Of a stretch of 64,000 bases of DNA, positions 1 through 14,665 are shown one piece after another. How positions within the stretch are numbered: the stretch's first letter is position 1; each line of letters opens with the position of its first letter. The notes under the pieces are model-generated. The model was not told the DNA's origin. It did no database searches and worked only from the letters and a program-made list of their open reading frames with translations. Position numbers and translations under genes: made by a program. The stretch is from Chiridota heheva (lineage: Eukaryota > Echinodermata > Holothuroidea > Apodida > Chiridotidae). The stretch is taken from positions 537,501 to 601,500 of the forward strand of contig JAIGNY010002305.1 of the NCBI GenBank assembly GCA_020152595.1, in the 5' to 3' direction.

Positions 1-6
1 GTCGGT

Positions 7-1023
<1,017 letters not shown>

Positions 1024-1287
1024 ATTTAAAAAAAAACGGTTTCGTCCCATAAATACGTTCAGAAGTAAACGCCGTCGAGGTGGAAACGTTACTTCCGATT
1101 TTCCTTAATGTTCAGCGAGAAATCTGCGATTTTATCGATTACACATCCACCGTACCGAACAGTTGCCTACAGGTGTTGTCGATCACAGATTTCTCGCAAT
1201 CAATAAGAAAATTAAAACCGGAAGTGACCTTACCAGCACGGCGTTCTTCACTTATGAATTTATTCATAAGACGATACCTTTCCTTTG
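1024..1287. mobile_element. Fold-back MITE, family 1, copy A (near full length)
   Basis: The left half (TTCGTCCC, AGAAGTAAACGCCG, then ACTTCCG and GCGAGAAATCTG) reappears in reverse complement in the right half (CAGATTTCTCGC, CCGGAAGTGA, GGCGTTCTTCACT, GACGATACCTTTCCTTT). The whole unit is therefore a long imperfect palindrome of about 260 bp. The same unit occurs at 29,591-29,855, with partial copies near 2,236, 23,907 and 28,371. There is no coding capacity. It abuts a LINE fragment on its right side. Confidence 0.8.
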
Positions 1288-2175
1288 TCATGGTTTCTTT
1301 CTCTGATGGTGGCAGACTGGGTGATGAGGAAAACGACTGATAATAACAGGACTGGAATTAAATGGAAGTTCATGTCAACCCTTGAGGACTTAGATTTTGC
1401 TGATGATATCGCTCTACTTTTATCTACATATCAAGACATGCAAACCAAAGTGACCAGGCTCAGTCAGTATGCTGCACAAACTGGGCTAAGAATGAATAAG
1501 GATAAGACAGACTTCATGAAAGTTAACAGTAAATATGCAAACAAAGTTTATATCGATAACCAACAACAAAATGTTTAGATACCTTGGTGCAACAGTAAGC
1601 TTACAAGAAGGTGGCGAGAAAGATATCCAAAACAGAATTTCTTAAGCCAAAATAGCATTTATGTAGTTAAATAAAATATGGAACTCAGCACATTCTCAAT
1701 ATATACAAAAATACGACTGTTTAACTCTGCTGTTAAGTCTGTACTCTTATATGGTTCCGAGACATGGAGATTTAATGTAGCAGATAATACAAAGCTGGAT
1801 ACATTTATGTTAAATGCTACAGGAGAATTTTGAGATCAGATGGCCATATGTAATATCTAACGATGGAATACTGAGAATCACTAAACATGACAAAATCAGC
1901 ACTGAAATAAAAAGAAGAAGGTGGAGGTGGATCGGTCATGTGATGCGCATGAGCACTATTAAGCACTGTGTAACAACTATGACGTGTAAACCAGAGGGAA
2001 GAAGGAAAGTTAGTCGTCCTAGAACGACCTGGAGAAGGACAGTCGATCAGGAGAGGAAAGTGATAGGATGGAGCTCGTGGACAGAAGCCGGACAAGTTGC
2101 AAATAACAGAGTCCAGTGGAGAGAGTGCACTGCAGTCTTATGGGTCAGGAGGCCTGAAGAGACTAGGTGAGGTGA
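1288..2175 (+). pseudogene. LINE (non-LTR retrotransposon) reverse-transcriptase and C-terminal fragment
   Basis: The translation shows the RT active-site box as LDFADDIALLLS (about 1,390-1,425), followed by the usual downstream segment TGLRMNKDKTDFM. After a frame break near 1,570 comes FRYLGATVSLQEGG, then VLLYGSETW (about 1,740-1,770), and after more breaks the C-terminal signature RRRWRWIGHVMRM (about 1,910-1,950) and GRRKVSRPRTTWRRTVDQERK-type sequence (about 2,000-2,060). This order (RT, YGSETW, RRRWRWIGHV, GRP..TWRRTV) is that of a widespread invertebrate LINE lineage; I cannot fix the clade. At least three frame changes and in-frame stops make it non-functional. The 5' part (endonuclease and RT palm start) is missing and the fold-back MITE lies directly upstream. 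Confidence 0.88.
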
Positions 2176-2235
2176 GGTGACCTTTCCTTTAAGATGAAAT
2201 GTGGTATCAAGTACTTAATGTTAAAATGCTTAATA

Positions 2236-2292
2236 GCAATCAGCACGGCGGCGTTCACCTATACATTTATTTGGACGATATCTTTCCTTTAA
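2236..2292. mobile_element. Fold-back MITE, family 1, terminal fragment
   Basis: The sequence CAGCACGGCGGCGTTCACC followed by GGACGATATCTTTCCTTTAA matches the right-hand end of the full copies at 1,024-1,287 and 29,591-29,855. A CTTTCCTTTAAGATGA stretch at about 2,182 repeats the same terminal motif, so two broken ends lie side by side. Confidence 0.65.
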
Positions 2293-2509
2293 AATGAGAT
2301 ATGTTATCAATTACAAAAAGTTCGATGGTTAATAGCAATTTCATACTTCGGTTAATAAAGTTTCAGATTGCCTGATCATATTAGAAATAGACCTGATGAA
2401 ATGCTCCACTTTATATTCAAATACAGTTTTTATCAATAAATATAAAAGATATATCCGCACTATTCTTTATCATGCGAAATCTTTGATTTAAATCAAATCC
2501 AGATATGGA

Positions 2510-3685
2510 TTGTTTCCTGGAATTTATGTCGGTACAACATGCATCTGTGCTATAAATGGATTTACATTTTATGTTATTTTATTTTTATCTATACTTTTTG
2601 TGAGGGATTGGCCTGAATAAAACCTATAGAAATATTAATAAAGTAGCATAGCAGAAGCCGTTTATAGCTGATTAAATTGCCATGTTAGTGGCTTTTGGTG
2701 AGCCATGAAGAAACTAGTATAAACAAAAATATGAACAAAAAAATATAACTTTTATTTTGCAAACTCGAATAATAGTGATTAGCTTGTGTGTGATTCAAAA
2801 ATCTAACGTGCAAAATATTCAGAAAGACTTATTCAAGGCATCATGCTTTCATCATGGAGGTTCTAACGGAATCATATTTTTGCACTACCCACAGCGTATT
2901 AATAAGTAATTATATTTCACAAAAAGTTTTAAACAAATGAATGTTACAAATGAAAGTATTGATGTTATTTGACCCTTTAGGGCAAAAATCACTTATTCAA
3001 TTATATAGTTCTGTTAACGCCGCTTCAATTTGCAAATTATTACAATATTTAGGTGCTCATAAACAATTTGATAATTAACATTACAATTTGCCGTAATGAT
3101 CAATACATTTATGTATCTAGGCATTATGCTATAAATTGATTTTTATGTCACATTATTTCATTTCTATTTTTCCTTTTTTTTTTTTGAGAGAAATGGCCTT
3201 AATTAAAACCTATAAAACGATAAATAAGGTAGCGTGGAAGAAGCCGTTCATAAACCTGCTGATTAAATTGTCATGCTACTGACCTTTGTTGAGCAATGAA
3301 GAAACTAAATGAAAATATGCAAAAAAACAAGCATTTTGCAATCCCAAATAATGGTGATTAACTTGTTAGTGATAACAAAATATAAAGTGCCAAATATTTG
3401 TAAAGTTATAATTTATTTCAATACATCATGTTTTCATAGCCTTTGTTCCAACGTAATCATAGTTTTTGCAATGCCCACAGCGCATTATAAACTAATTTCA
3501 TTTCACGAAAACGTTTTTAAATGAATGTTAAAAATGAAAGTATTGATGTTACTTGATCCTTCAAGGCAAAGATCATTTTATCATTTATATAATTTTGTTA
3601 ACGTCGCTTCAATTTGCAACTTAATCAAATTTTCAGTTGCTTATAACTATTTGATAATTAGCATTAAAACTTGCAGTAATGATTA
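2510..3685. repeat. Tandem duplication, two diverged units of about 583 bp
   Basis: Landmarks recur in the same order at a constant offset of about 583 bp. GGCCTGAATAAAACCTAT (about 2,609) matches GGCCTTAATTAAAACCTAT (about 3,193). GAAGCCGTTTATAGCTGATTAAATTG matches the segment at about 3,240. GAAAGTATTGATGTTA and GTTAACG.CGCTTCAATTTGCAA recur near 2,951/3,536 and 3,013/3,597. The units are roughly 80 percent alike by eye and contain no gene. It is an old local duplication. Confidence 0.82.
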
Positions 3686-3689
3686 GTAC

Positions 3690-4395
3690 TTTTAAAATGA
3701 GAGGCTCGTCTCACTTCGTACATCGTTGGTCTCTGTAAAATTGGGAGATGCAGAGCTTTTACGTCACTTCCGGTTTTGGAGCGGACAAGATTCCTGTCGG
3801 ATTGTTAATGTACATACATAGCAGGCCTAAAGCTATGGGGTGGTGGGGGGAAGGGGGGGGGGGAGAGGGGGGACGTCGTCCGAGCAAACGAACCTCCTTT
3901 TGTTGAGAAAGTGTCCTTTTGAAATCTAAAAAGGTAATAAACACTTAGAATTGTAAAGTTTGGTGCCCTCTGATACGAAAAACGAAACCACTTCTGCCCT
4001 TTTAAAATCTAAGTGATAATAAACACCTCAAATGTCAAAGTTTGTTGCCCTTTTATACAAAAAACGAACCCTCTTTTAAATTCCTGGCTACGGGCTTGCG
4101 TGGCGTTGTGTGCGTTAAGAATCAATCGTTATAACGATCTACAGGAAACATGTTTTTCAAGGTATTCGTTAGAAATAAAAACAAATGAAAGTGAAAGATC
4201 AGTAAGATAATATTATACTAGCAGTCACCAGACGAAAATTAAAATAAGCAAAAAAAAAAAAAAAGAAGCTAAATTCGAGAAAAATGGCTCGAAAAGGAAT
4301 TTTGAACATTCAACTGTTGGTTTGAGAAAGAAAACGAATCGTGCAGCAATTTTCAACCGATCAAACCAATTTCAACCAATCAAACAATTTGAACC
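3690..4395. repeat. Dispersed repeat, family 2, copy A
   Basis: This stretch pairs with 24,925-25,420 in direct orientation. Shared landmarks are AAATGAGAGGCTCGTCTCA with CTTCGTACATC, CACTTCCGGTTTTGGAGCG, a segment starting GTGAAAGATCAGTAAGA with CAGTCACCAGACGAA and TTCGAGAAAAATGG, and GTGCAGCAATT near CCAATCAAACAATTT. It includes a G-run at about 3,840-3,872 and a CTGGCTACGGGCTTG motif (about 4,084) seen in other repeats of the window. No coding signal was found. Confidence 0.7.
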
Positions 4396-4499
4396 GAGTT
4401 CTAAGCATTGTGTCCATTTCGCCTTTTAAGCAGTTAAGTATTTACAATCTGGGACTAAGCTGTTCGGACATTTACCAGAAAGTTTGCATTTTGTTTCAA

Positions 4500-6310
4500 A
4501 TCTTTATTTACAGCTATTTTCAGCCAAAACCTAGTTTCCCCCACCCCCTTCCGCTCCCCTTTCAGTGTTGTCAAAATATTTCACTAAGAAATAGACATGG
4601 AAAGCAATTATCAAAATTTTCCACTCATTTCACCAACATTGAACGGAAGAACTGGACTGTCCCAACGAGTTTGTTCAAGATTGTCTAAAAAATGTGTAGC
4701 AAACACATGCGTTTTTTGCTGAACATTTGAGGGGCTTTTGAAGTATGTGGATAGTGTTTTACTTTGTTAGGAAAGTTCGGGTCCGTCGATAAGGGGAATG
4801 CAATGTGAGACTTTGGCACATGGAAGTTGATATAAAGCTGAATTATTTTACTGAACCAGCGCCACCCAACGTTTTACCATGAAAATTGAGTAAAGATCAC
4901 TGTACATAATGAGACTTTTTATAAACTGTGGTAAAACATTTGACAACATCTTTATCTTAAGAATACATTCCTTTTAATTTGTGTATGGACTTTAACCGGT
5001 TATTTTCACTTTGTCATTTTTGGTCACTACATCTTCAACACGGGAAACGTATAAATTCGCTTTACTTTGTTCAAATAAAATACAAAATTATCGACTACAA
5101 ATTTGGTAAATCGGTCAACTAAGGCGAGAGTGTGGCGCACGTCTAATTTATACATGGAATCTAACAGTCTTTGTTATTTTCAAAATATTTTCAAAATATT
5201 TTCATAAATGTCTTAATTTCGTTCTATTCTTTTACGGTAATTCTCATAAGAAGATTGGAAAAGCAATATGAGCATGTCGGAACTACTTTTTGTTTACATG
5301 CTGGAATCTGATAAAAATAATTGAAATACTCTTTATATAACTGCAATCATTTCAGTCTCCATCTCAGCCACTTATCTCCTCCCCACTGCTCCCATCCGCA
5401 CCCCTACCTGCCAACATTTCCCTTGTAACTCAAAATACGCAGCGCAATGAATAAAGCACTGAAACATTCTGAAAAAATGGGTTGTAAAACAAGGTTTTTT
5501 TTTTTTCTCATAAAATAAAGACTAAAGCAGATAATTCCTATCTACTTAAGATAGAACGGTTCAAATAAGCTAATACTTTTTATTGTATTGTCCCAAATTC
5601 TCCAAACAATTGAATATCTCTTTTTACGAAAAATGTTATGACTTCCCTAAGTATTTTTCCATTGACATTTACGATATTTTCCCTCAATGACATTTTCAGA
5701 CAATCTTGGATAAAAATGTTGCCAAACTTACCGGAACGTTTGCATGTTATTTCAGATATTTATGTACAGTTATTTGCAGCCACCCCCCCCCCCCTCCTCC
5801 TCCTCTCCACACACACACACACACTCCCTATCGACTACAAATTTGGTAAATCGGTTAGCTGAGGCGAGAGTGTGGCGCACGTCTAATTTAGACATGGAAT
5901 CTAACAGTGTTTGCTATTCCTAAAATCGTGTCATATTTCTTTTATTTCATCATATTTTAGTAAATTGTTACTTTTTTATCAATGTCCACGCAACTCCCTA
6001 TTCTTGTAAGGTAATTTTCATAACAAGATTGGAAAAGCAATATGAGCATTTTGGAACTACTTTTTTGTTTACATGCTGGAATCTGATAAAAAATAATAAT
6101 TGAAATACTCTTATGTACGGCTATTTTCAGCCAAACCCCACCCAATCCTTCCCCCTCCCCGCTCCCGCTTTCAATGTTGTCAAAATATTCAACTAATAAT
6201 TACATAGACATCGCTGCATGGAAATAAATTATCTACATTTTCCACTCATTTCACCAACATTGAACGGGGGAATTGGGGTGTACCAGCGAGTTTTGTCCAA
6301 GATTGTAGGC
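4500..6310. repeat. Local segmental duplications (two interleaved units)
   Basis: The segment starting ATCGACTACAAATTTGGTAA and running through GGCGAGAGTGTGGCGCACG and ATGGAATCTAACAG occurs at about 5,090-5,190 and again at 5,830-5,915. A second segment, GCTATTTTCAGCCAAA, C-rich tract, GTTGTCAAAATATT, then CCACTCATTTCACCAACATT, occurs at about 4,511-4,690 and 6,118-6,310, with a reduced copy at about 5,765. AGATTGGAAAAGCAATATGAGCAT recurs at about 5,252 and 6,027. The open frame at 4,341-4,688 lies wholly in this repeat and is not treated as a gene. Confidence 0.75.
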
Positions 6311-6774
6311 GACTGAGCAATGTGTGGATTTTTTGGAGAAAAACATTTCTTTGTTTTCCACACGAAACTGAAAATTATACAAGCTGAGTTGAATAAAAAA
6401 TCAGTAACTTGGCTGTTATTGCATTAATATCAGAATCTTCTATTTTGATGAAAATCATGCAAGAATGAAAGATTCCTCTGAAATCATTTCCTCAAAAAAC
6501 ATATATATTTTTTCTTTTAATTGGTCAAAACGAGAAGGAATGCAAGTTTGAGCTGATCCGTGGCCTTTTTAGACTTTAACACAGGCTTGTACATTCGCCC
6601 CAGTTAGCTTAAAATTACACACATTGAAGAGAACAGCAACAAAATGTATACCAAAGTAATTCACTGCTCATCAGTTGAATTTCTGTGAAACTCTGGCTTT
6701 GAAGTACATTTTGTCTTCATGAATAAAGGTAATATACTTTTTACGTTTTTTCTTAGGCAAAAATCGGTACATAT

Positions 6775-6933
6775 CTACAATTTTGGACAAAATTATTTGT
6801 CGTGTTATTACATTCTTACTTCCCCTTCTACCCTGTCTAAAATATTGGAGTTCAAGGACACTTTTGCATCAACCAACATTGAAATAGGGTAGAGGTGGAA
6901 AAATGCAATAACAATTTTGTCCCATATTGTAGG
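6775..6933. repeat. Imperfect inverted repeat (fold-back, ~160 bp)
   Basis: CTACAATTTTGGACAAAATT at the left end is the reverse complement, with few mismatches, of AATTTTGTCCCATATTGTAG at the right end. The next stretch, CTTCTACCCTGTCTAAAATA, pairs with the AATAGGGTAGAGGTGG side. The spacer is about 40 bp. It is probably a small MITE of a family seen only once here. Confidence 0.6.
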
Positions 6934-8415
6934 GTCTTTTGATGCAAGCTAATTCCAAGCGTTGGTGTCGGCGCATACTTCTAAATTGATCTAATATTCA
7001 GAGCATTAAGCTGGTTGAAGCAAGCTTCTTTAAACGACTATTCCTGTGGTCCATTATGTGAATTGAACATAAGATATATAAATTAGAATAAACCTTGATG
7101 ATAAACAAGTTCCTGGCGACAGAGTGGGCGTGAAACAACATCAACGCCTCCCAAAAGCATCTCTGCGCAGTATTTTGAAACATATTATTATTTGAAGTGA
7201 GCCAGAAGGACAAAACCTTGTCGAATACATGTTCTATCCCTTTTCCATAAACTAAGAGTCCAATTATTTAGCAAGCTTCAAAGAAATATATAGTTTTCAT
7301 TGAATTGTTTTTATGACATCACGTAATCATAACACATGTGTGCAACCAGTCACGTTTAGATACTTTTGTGAAATTTTCGAATTTTATTGAAATTAAATTT
7401 AATTCCTTATCACATCAAATAATTTTATTACAATTACGACACCATTTGACATTTTGTCAAATATCATTTTCAAAAAAAAGTTTGTGTAAATCAACCAACT
7501 CCTAGGAGAAATGTACGTTCTACCACGTTAAGAGCAAAGTTTATAAAGGCTATCAATATATGTCTCATGTGAAAGAAGTTTTTTCCCCGTATACCACATC
7601 TCATCAAGACTTCTCTTAAACACGCGAAGAACACAAAAATTATAATATCTTAAAGATTGCATAGACATGATGGTAAGTGGCACAGCTGAGTTCAGAAATT
7701 CAAACTGCCTTTAAAGATATATCATACAGAAATTCAAGCTTATCTAAAATGATTTTTATAGTAACCCTCTATTTTGATACATCTGTCCGGGACAAAGCTT
7801 AAATTGAGGAAATACTCAGAAAAAAACCCAAAGAAAAACAAAACACGAAGGATTGTTAATTTATTGGGAGGTGCAATGCATCCATAATGCAACACGAATG
7901 CTAATACATTTACGGTTTTAACGTACTTAACGTAAGGTTATATAAAGGTATGATATAGAAAAATGTACACTTATTGGAAATAAAGAAATCGTGAACATTG
8001 CTTAATATGACACAAAATCCTACTGTCAAGTTCGTGGTGCCGTCTCTAGCTGCAGCCTGGAGGATTTGACTGGCGCGCAAAGATACTTCACTGTGAAATT
8101 ACCCGTTATAAGAATTGATAATTAATCAATCAAAAAAGAAGCAGTTAGTTTATGCAAAGTTTTCTATCTTGATTTCGAAGAAATGTGGATTTAATGGCTA
8201 GCTTCGAGTGAGACAATCTCCCTTTTGTTCTTAAGATTTCCACACTTACACTGTTGTCGACAAATGTATTTTAGGCACCTAAACAAAAAAAAAATGTTTA
8301 TTACCCAAACCCAGTTGGGAAAGTGATGCCCAAATATTTTGTAATTTTTTAATCCCAAGCCAATTAATTTCGGTAATGTGCAGCGTTTCGGATCAGGTCA
8401 ACCAAACTAGGCGTA
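6934..8415. other. Unassigned AT-rich sequence
   Basis: I see no repeat partner, no protein similarity and no RNA gene in this stretch. Confidence 0.5.
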
Positions 8416-9850
<1,435 letters not shown>

Positions 9851-9851
9851 A

Positions 9852-10135
9852 ACAAGAGTACACATGTTATGCGGTGTGTCTGATGAAAAGGGAGAATGCA
9901 GTAAAACAAAGGAAGAAATAGATTATTCATTGGTAGTCACTGGGTTTATTTTATATACAAAGCTAGATTCAAACATTAAAGAATAACAAACAAATGTGTG
10001 AAATGTACAGAACAATAAAGAATGGAAATCAACGATATTAGTGATACACACATGTACACATATTATGCGGTGTGTTTAATAACAAAATACAGATACAAAT
10101 AGCTTATTCATTGGTAGTCACTTGGTTTCAAGTTT
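9852..10135. repeat. Tandem duplication, unit about 195 bp
   Basis: ACACATGTTATGCGGTGTGT (about 9,859) recurs as ACACATATTATGCGGTGTGT (about 10,054), and TTATTCATTGGTAGTCACT recurs at the same offset (about 9,924 and 10,105). Part of the unit, AACAATAAAGAATGGAAATC (about 10,012), is found again near 12,190, so the unit is also dispersed. Confidence 0.75.
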
Positions 10136-10483
10136 AATATACAACGGAAAATTCAAAATTTAAACATTATACAATTAGGGAAAAAGTATCAGGGTGCCCG
10201 GTCAAGAATTTTATTTGAGACCGAGTATGACGTAATCATGGGGTTTGAGCGGACCGAGTCAATAGCCAGGGTCCGCAGCCTCTTGATGATGTCATACGAG
10301 GAAATTTATCTAAAACATGAAAAACTTTCATTTTTGACATTTATTTTGTTCACAAGAAAAAATCTCCCAAAGACTGTGACGTTATAGTAATACAAACTTT
10401 GAATGCGCGAACACAAGAAGCAACTTCTCTGAATAAAATTGAAGATATTGGCAACATCAGTCTATAAACCAAGAAAAAGGGAG

Positions 10484-10800
10484 GCAGGTAGTTCAGCAAG
10501 CTGAGCGTACGGCTGAGGGGCTGGATGTCCAGGTTCGAGTCCAACGGTGATTTAACCAGCGATTTTCCACAGATATGCCGAACGATATACGCCGACATCA
10601 AGCGCAGAGGTTTGTCTTCTGCATCACACCTTCACCCCACCCGACATTGGGTGGGGTGAAGGGGCGTAAAGCCGTCGGTACCGATGGTAGGAGTTTCACC
10701 CCCTGACTGGTTCTTTGAACACTTCTTGAAAAGAGCAGGGTGTTAACCCGGTGTTCGTCCACTTTTTTCCATCCTGGCAAATTCATCGGGTACACACTGA
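10484..10800 (+). mobile_element. tRNA-derived SINE with internal hairpin
   Basis: The head contains an A-box-like stretch (TAGTTCAGCAAGCTGAGCG, about 10,490-10,508) and a B box, GGTTCGAGTCC (about 10,532-10,542), that fits the GGTTCGANTCC consensus exactly. The spacing is close to that of a tRNA, but the acceptor arm does not close, so this is a SINE head and not a tRNA gene. The body contains a perfect 14-bp hairpin at 10,629-10,662. It lies inside duplication copy A, and the partner at 15,265-17,000 lacks it, which supports insertion. The 3' boundary is a guess. Confidence 0.6.
10629..10662. repeat. Perfect 14-bp stem hairpin inside the SINE
   Basis: CCTTCACCCCACCC (10,629-10,642) and GGGTGGGGTGAAGG (10,649-10,662) are exact reverse complements around a GACATT loop. 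This is unusually GC-rich for the window. As RNA it would be a stable stem. Confidence 0.9.
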
Positions 10801-11440
10801 AAACAAGTCATTGTGACTAATGTATGCTTTTATACAACTAATTTTGGCCCTAGTCAAATGACCTTTTCGTTAAAGGTGAAATCAAGTTGCTGTTGTCAAA
10901 CTCGGCCTAGCATAGATGACACTGACTGATTGAGCAAGTGTACGCCGAGTGCATGTTATTGTGAAGTCTACAATTTTCAATCTCGACCAAGACAAAGAAT
11001 TCTGCAGGTTGAAAGGGTAATATCTAAAAAAGATTTAGGGTAAAAGATATATGAAAACTCTAATTTAGTGGGATTTACATAGAATGGACTTATAAGGTGC
11101 AGTTGCTGAACATTTTTAAAATTAATTGCAAGCCTAAGGTCTCTATACTACTTGTACTAACGATGAATGTTAATTTTCAGTTCATGTTGTAACGTGAGTA
11201 CAGTGTAACTACCCTCTAAGCATAGAGCATACGGCACATATGTTATACTAGCAATCCATATATTACGCGTATTAAGCGCTGTAGCGACAGCTATATTGTT
11301 TGTCTTGTTGTTCACAGTTTTGGTGGGGAATGAAGTTATGTGCGACGAATGCAGTAGTGCAATGAAGTTAGGCCTAGGCTATGTTGTTCTTATAATGTTG
11401 TCCACTGAGACAGAAGAGTGCATAGGAAGTTTTAATTTAT

Positions 11441-14224
11441 TTGTTAATTGTTACTGTGAAAACTTCATTAGCATATATCAACAACACTTTCATTTTTGAC
11501 AAGCATTTCCATTATTTTTTGTGGTGGGTAGACTATGGTTTGCCACTTTTTCCTACGTTTATCAGATTTCCCTAGAAAACTACCTTTTTCCACGCCATGG
11601 TGGTCAACATGTTGGTTTGTATATGAGGCATGAAGTTTAGTATAAATGGTGGAATTTGTAGGTTTTACTACACCTGCATTAACAACCGTAATGTCTATAG
11701 CATATAATTTGTTTAATGCAATACATGTACAATTAAAAATATGATATCATGGCTATCGACCCGGCATTAACCACAACTGCCAACCAACGGTCGGTTTTGT
11801 CGTGTAAATGGTGGTTTTTGGTTGAAAAGGTATGATAGGGGGAATGAGTGTCAAATACAACGTTGGAAAAAGTGGTAATTGAAACCCAACCAGCCAATGG
11901 TTGTCAATAGTTGTCAAACATGGAAAACAGAGAAATAATTTTAAATGCGCTTTTGACAGACAAGTATAGAAAAGGTGGAAAATCCTTATGTATTTTATTG
12001 ATAAAAAACAACCAGGTAAAGTAGAGGACCACCATTTTCCTGGTCGTTTTTTTTTTTTTTTTTTGATAGGATAGTTGCATAGCACTGGTCATTTCTTTAT
12101 ATTAGAGACTGGTCTAAATTAAATTAACCAATCAGATTGCTGCAAAGTTAAATGACTATTAATGGATAACAAACAATGTATGAAATGTACAAAACAATAA
12201 AGAATGGAAATCAACGATAGTGTTTAGGGGTAACAAATCTTAGATTGCATTTAATTGCAAATTCTCTTTTATATTGCCATTGAAGAATTACTTAAAGTAA
12301 AAAGAAAATATATCCTATGCTTAACAAATGTTAAATTTACGTTTTTTTTTTTTTTTAAGAAAACCAACATTTAAGTTCAATTTTGATCCCTAAATTGATT
12401 AACATAAATTCTTTTTAATAATAGCAGAATTGACGCATCATAATAAGGAAATAAGATATATTTTGAAGAAACTGTATCAAAAAGACATGCAATTTATCAT
12501 TGATATTAAACAAGATATAAAGATGAAACGTCAATGGAGTCATTCATTTATTTTGGCAATTGGCAAGGAAATCTATATTCTCTTTTTACTTCTGATAAAA
12601 ATTGTTATTACTCAAATCATTCATTTTAAAGGAATGTATTTCCTGCGCTTTTCTCCCTCCGTTAATATGTGCATTTTTTTTGTTTACAATATGTATAAAT
12701 ACCAAAGGAAAGCATTCAACATAAACAATTCTATAGCCTTTTACTAATTTCCTTTTAAAAATATTTACACAAAATGTGGACACATTAGGTGTCTCATGGA
12801 TTTTGTGCCAGAAAATTTCTGGCTGAAGGAAACCTTTCGAAGTTTTCAAGCTTACCCTTTAAATTACCATCCAAAGGACTCTTAAAGGAAAACAATCCTT
12901 TTATGTTTACTTCTCCACGGAAGGTCTATTGTAGCAAATGTATCGATTTGGCAAAATTATGTTTTTTCCTTAATTTCATACTTGCATTGTAATTAGTTGG
13001 AAGGAGATGGTCCAAATGCACTGCTTCTATACAAATAATAATTTGTAATCAAATATTTACAGTTTACAACTTTGTACATCCATACAAGTAGAAAAGTAAC
13101 CTTGGCTTCAGGCTGAAGGCTGAAGGCTTGGTTCAATCATTAGAATTAGATACAGAGACAAGAATAAGCATGCTTTGGACACAAATCAATGCTGGGAGTG
13201 CTCTTAGCTGAATCCCTTCGGCAAACGTCTGGGAGAAAGGCCAGCAATGATATAGAGAACGACCTTCAACGCTGAGCTCTAGAAATGTGATTGTCTTAGG
13301 AAGATTCGAAAAGATTTACTCAAGACCAACTGAAGCGCAACATGGATTAGAGGGTTTATGTCTCATCAAGAACGAAGATAGATAACATAGAAACTCAGAA
13401 AGTCCTCGTATTAACTGAAGGTTATTCTTCCAAGTATACGTCATCATCCATAATTACAACATTTAAAGCCAAGTTGATGAATATGTTGAATCGCATGCAT
13501 CTTCATGGAACATAAATATGCCAGTCAAATGGGGGAACAAGGCAGCTCCAAGGATAATCTTCCTTTTGCTCTGAATAAGATACGTGTATTATGTGTGATG
13601 AACGTTATATCCTATGTGTCTGGAAGGATCATTTGTGTTCAAAAAATATGAGAATATAAAATAATCAAATGGATAACCCACCAATACATCACCTTTGAAC
13701 ACATTTTCAAACGCTTACTCATATCACAACTGAGTAAATGAGAAAACGAAAAAGTCTTGCTCAAGTAGAAATGAAATATTTGTTGTTCTCTTATTAAAAA
13801 CATAAGGTACATAAAAGGTGTGCAAAAATTGTTCTTATAAAGTGCATGACATACCTCACTTCATCAAATAAGCAAACTATGTTCCAATAATATGGACAGA
13901 TGAATTTATTTTTAAAAGAAAATGACAACATTGTCTTGGAATCAGTAAAGCCTTAAAATCACGTTGTCGATAAAGACTTACACTATTATATCAGTCAACT
14001 TTCACCACACTGTGAAAATCTTTGATGTACGATAACTTCTCACCTCAATAGAATACGATATCAACGTGTCTTCGCTCTATTTATAATGTCATCTGTTATA
14101 TAAATCTACATTAAAGAGGCATGAGGGTATGCATTTATTGTACATAAATGTTATGGCAGTTGATCAGTCCAACAAACGCTACCGTGGGGGGCGGGGGGAA
14201 GGGGTGGAAGGGGAGGGGATTCAT
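11441..14224. other. Largely unassigned AT-rich sequence
   Basis: Apart from a short copy of the 9.9-kb unit at about 12,165-12,225 and homopolymer T runs near 12,048 and 12,340, I see nothing recognisable. Open frames of up to 110 codons here are low-complexity or within chance expectation. Confidence 0.45.
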
Positions 14225-14665
14225 TTATCTGGAATTCCACTTTACCAATTTTAATATTCCATATACTTTATTCAAAATCAGGGGAATGGTATTTCAAACT
14301 TTGCGGAGGATAAAAATCATTTAAAAGTAAACAAATTCCATTGTTAAATATTTAAACAGTCCTCCTCTACATACGCACGAGTCCATTCTGGAACCTCTGT
14401 AACGTTTTTTCAAGAAATTAATTCCAAGTTCTTTATTCAAAATCAGCGGTATAGTATTTTAAACATTGTTGAGGATAGATTTCATTTAGAAGTAAACAAA
14501 TTATATTGGTTAAATGTTTAAAAAGGCCTCCTCTATATACTCACAAGCCCATTTTTGAATATCTCTAACGTGTTTTCAAGAAACTAATTAAAATAACAAA
14601 ATTATTCAAGCCCATTTTTTGAATTTCTCCAATGTGTTTTCAAGAAATTAATTGAAATAAAATAA
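14225..14665. repeat. Tandem repeat, unit about 164 bp, two full and one partial copy
   Basis: CTTTATTCAAAATCAG recurs at about 14,267 and 14,431. GTAAACAAATT and CCTCCTCTA.ATAC.CAC follow each at the same spacing. CAAGCCCATTTTTTGAAT with TGTTTTCAAGAAATTAATT occurs again at about 14,606 as a shorter terminal copy. Confidence 0.75.

Larger units (their letters stand above)
10185..11440. repeat. Diverged duplication, copy A (partner 15,265-17,000)
   Basis: Colinear landmarks link the two regions: ATCAGGGTGCCCGGTCA with GACCGAGTAT at 10,190, matched at 15,270; CACAAGAAAAAATCTCCCAA at 10,351, matched at 15,440; GAACACAAGAAG; TTTCGACCAAGA or TCTCGACCAAGA with TCTGCAGGT at about 10,985 and 15,782; and GAATGCAGTAGTGCAATG with AGGCCTAGGCTATG at 11,348, matched at 16,918. 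Copy A is shorter and carries a SINE insertion at about 10,484. No conserved reading frame spans both copies, so this looks like an old transposable element or segmental duplication. Confidence 0.65.

Noticed and set aside
4341..4688. 115-codon frame as a gene
   Set aside because: It lies in a locally duplicated repeat, and the other copies do not preserve the frame.
10484..10552. Functional tRNA gene
   Set aside because: The B box is exact but the acceptor and anticodon stems do not pair; a SINE head fits better.
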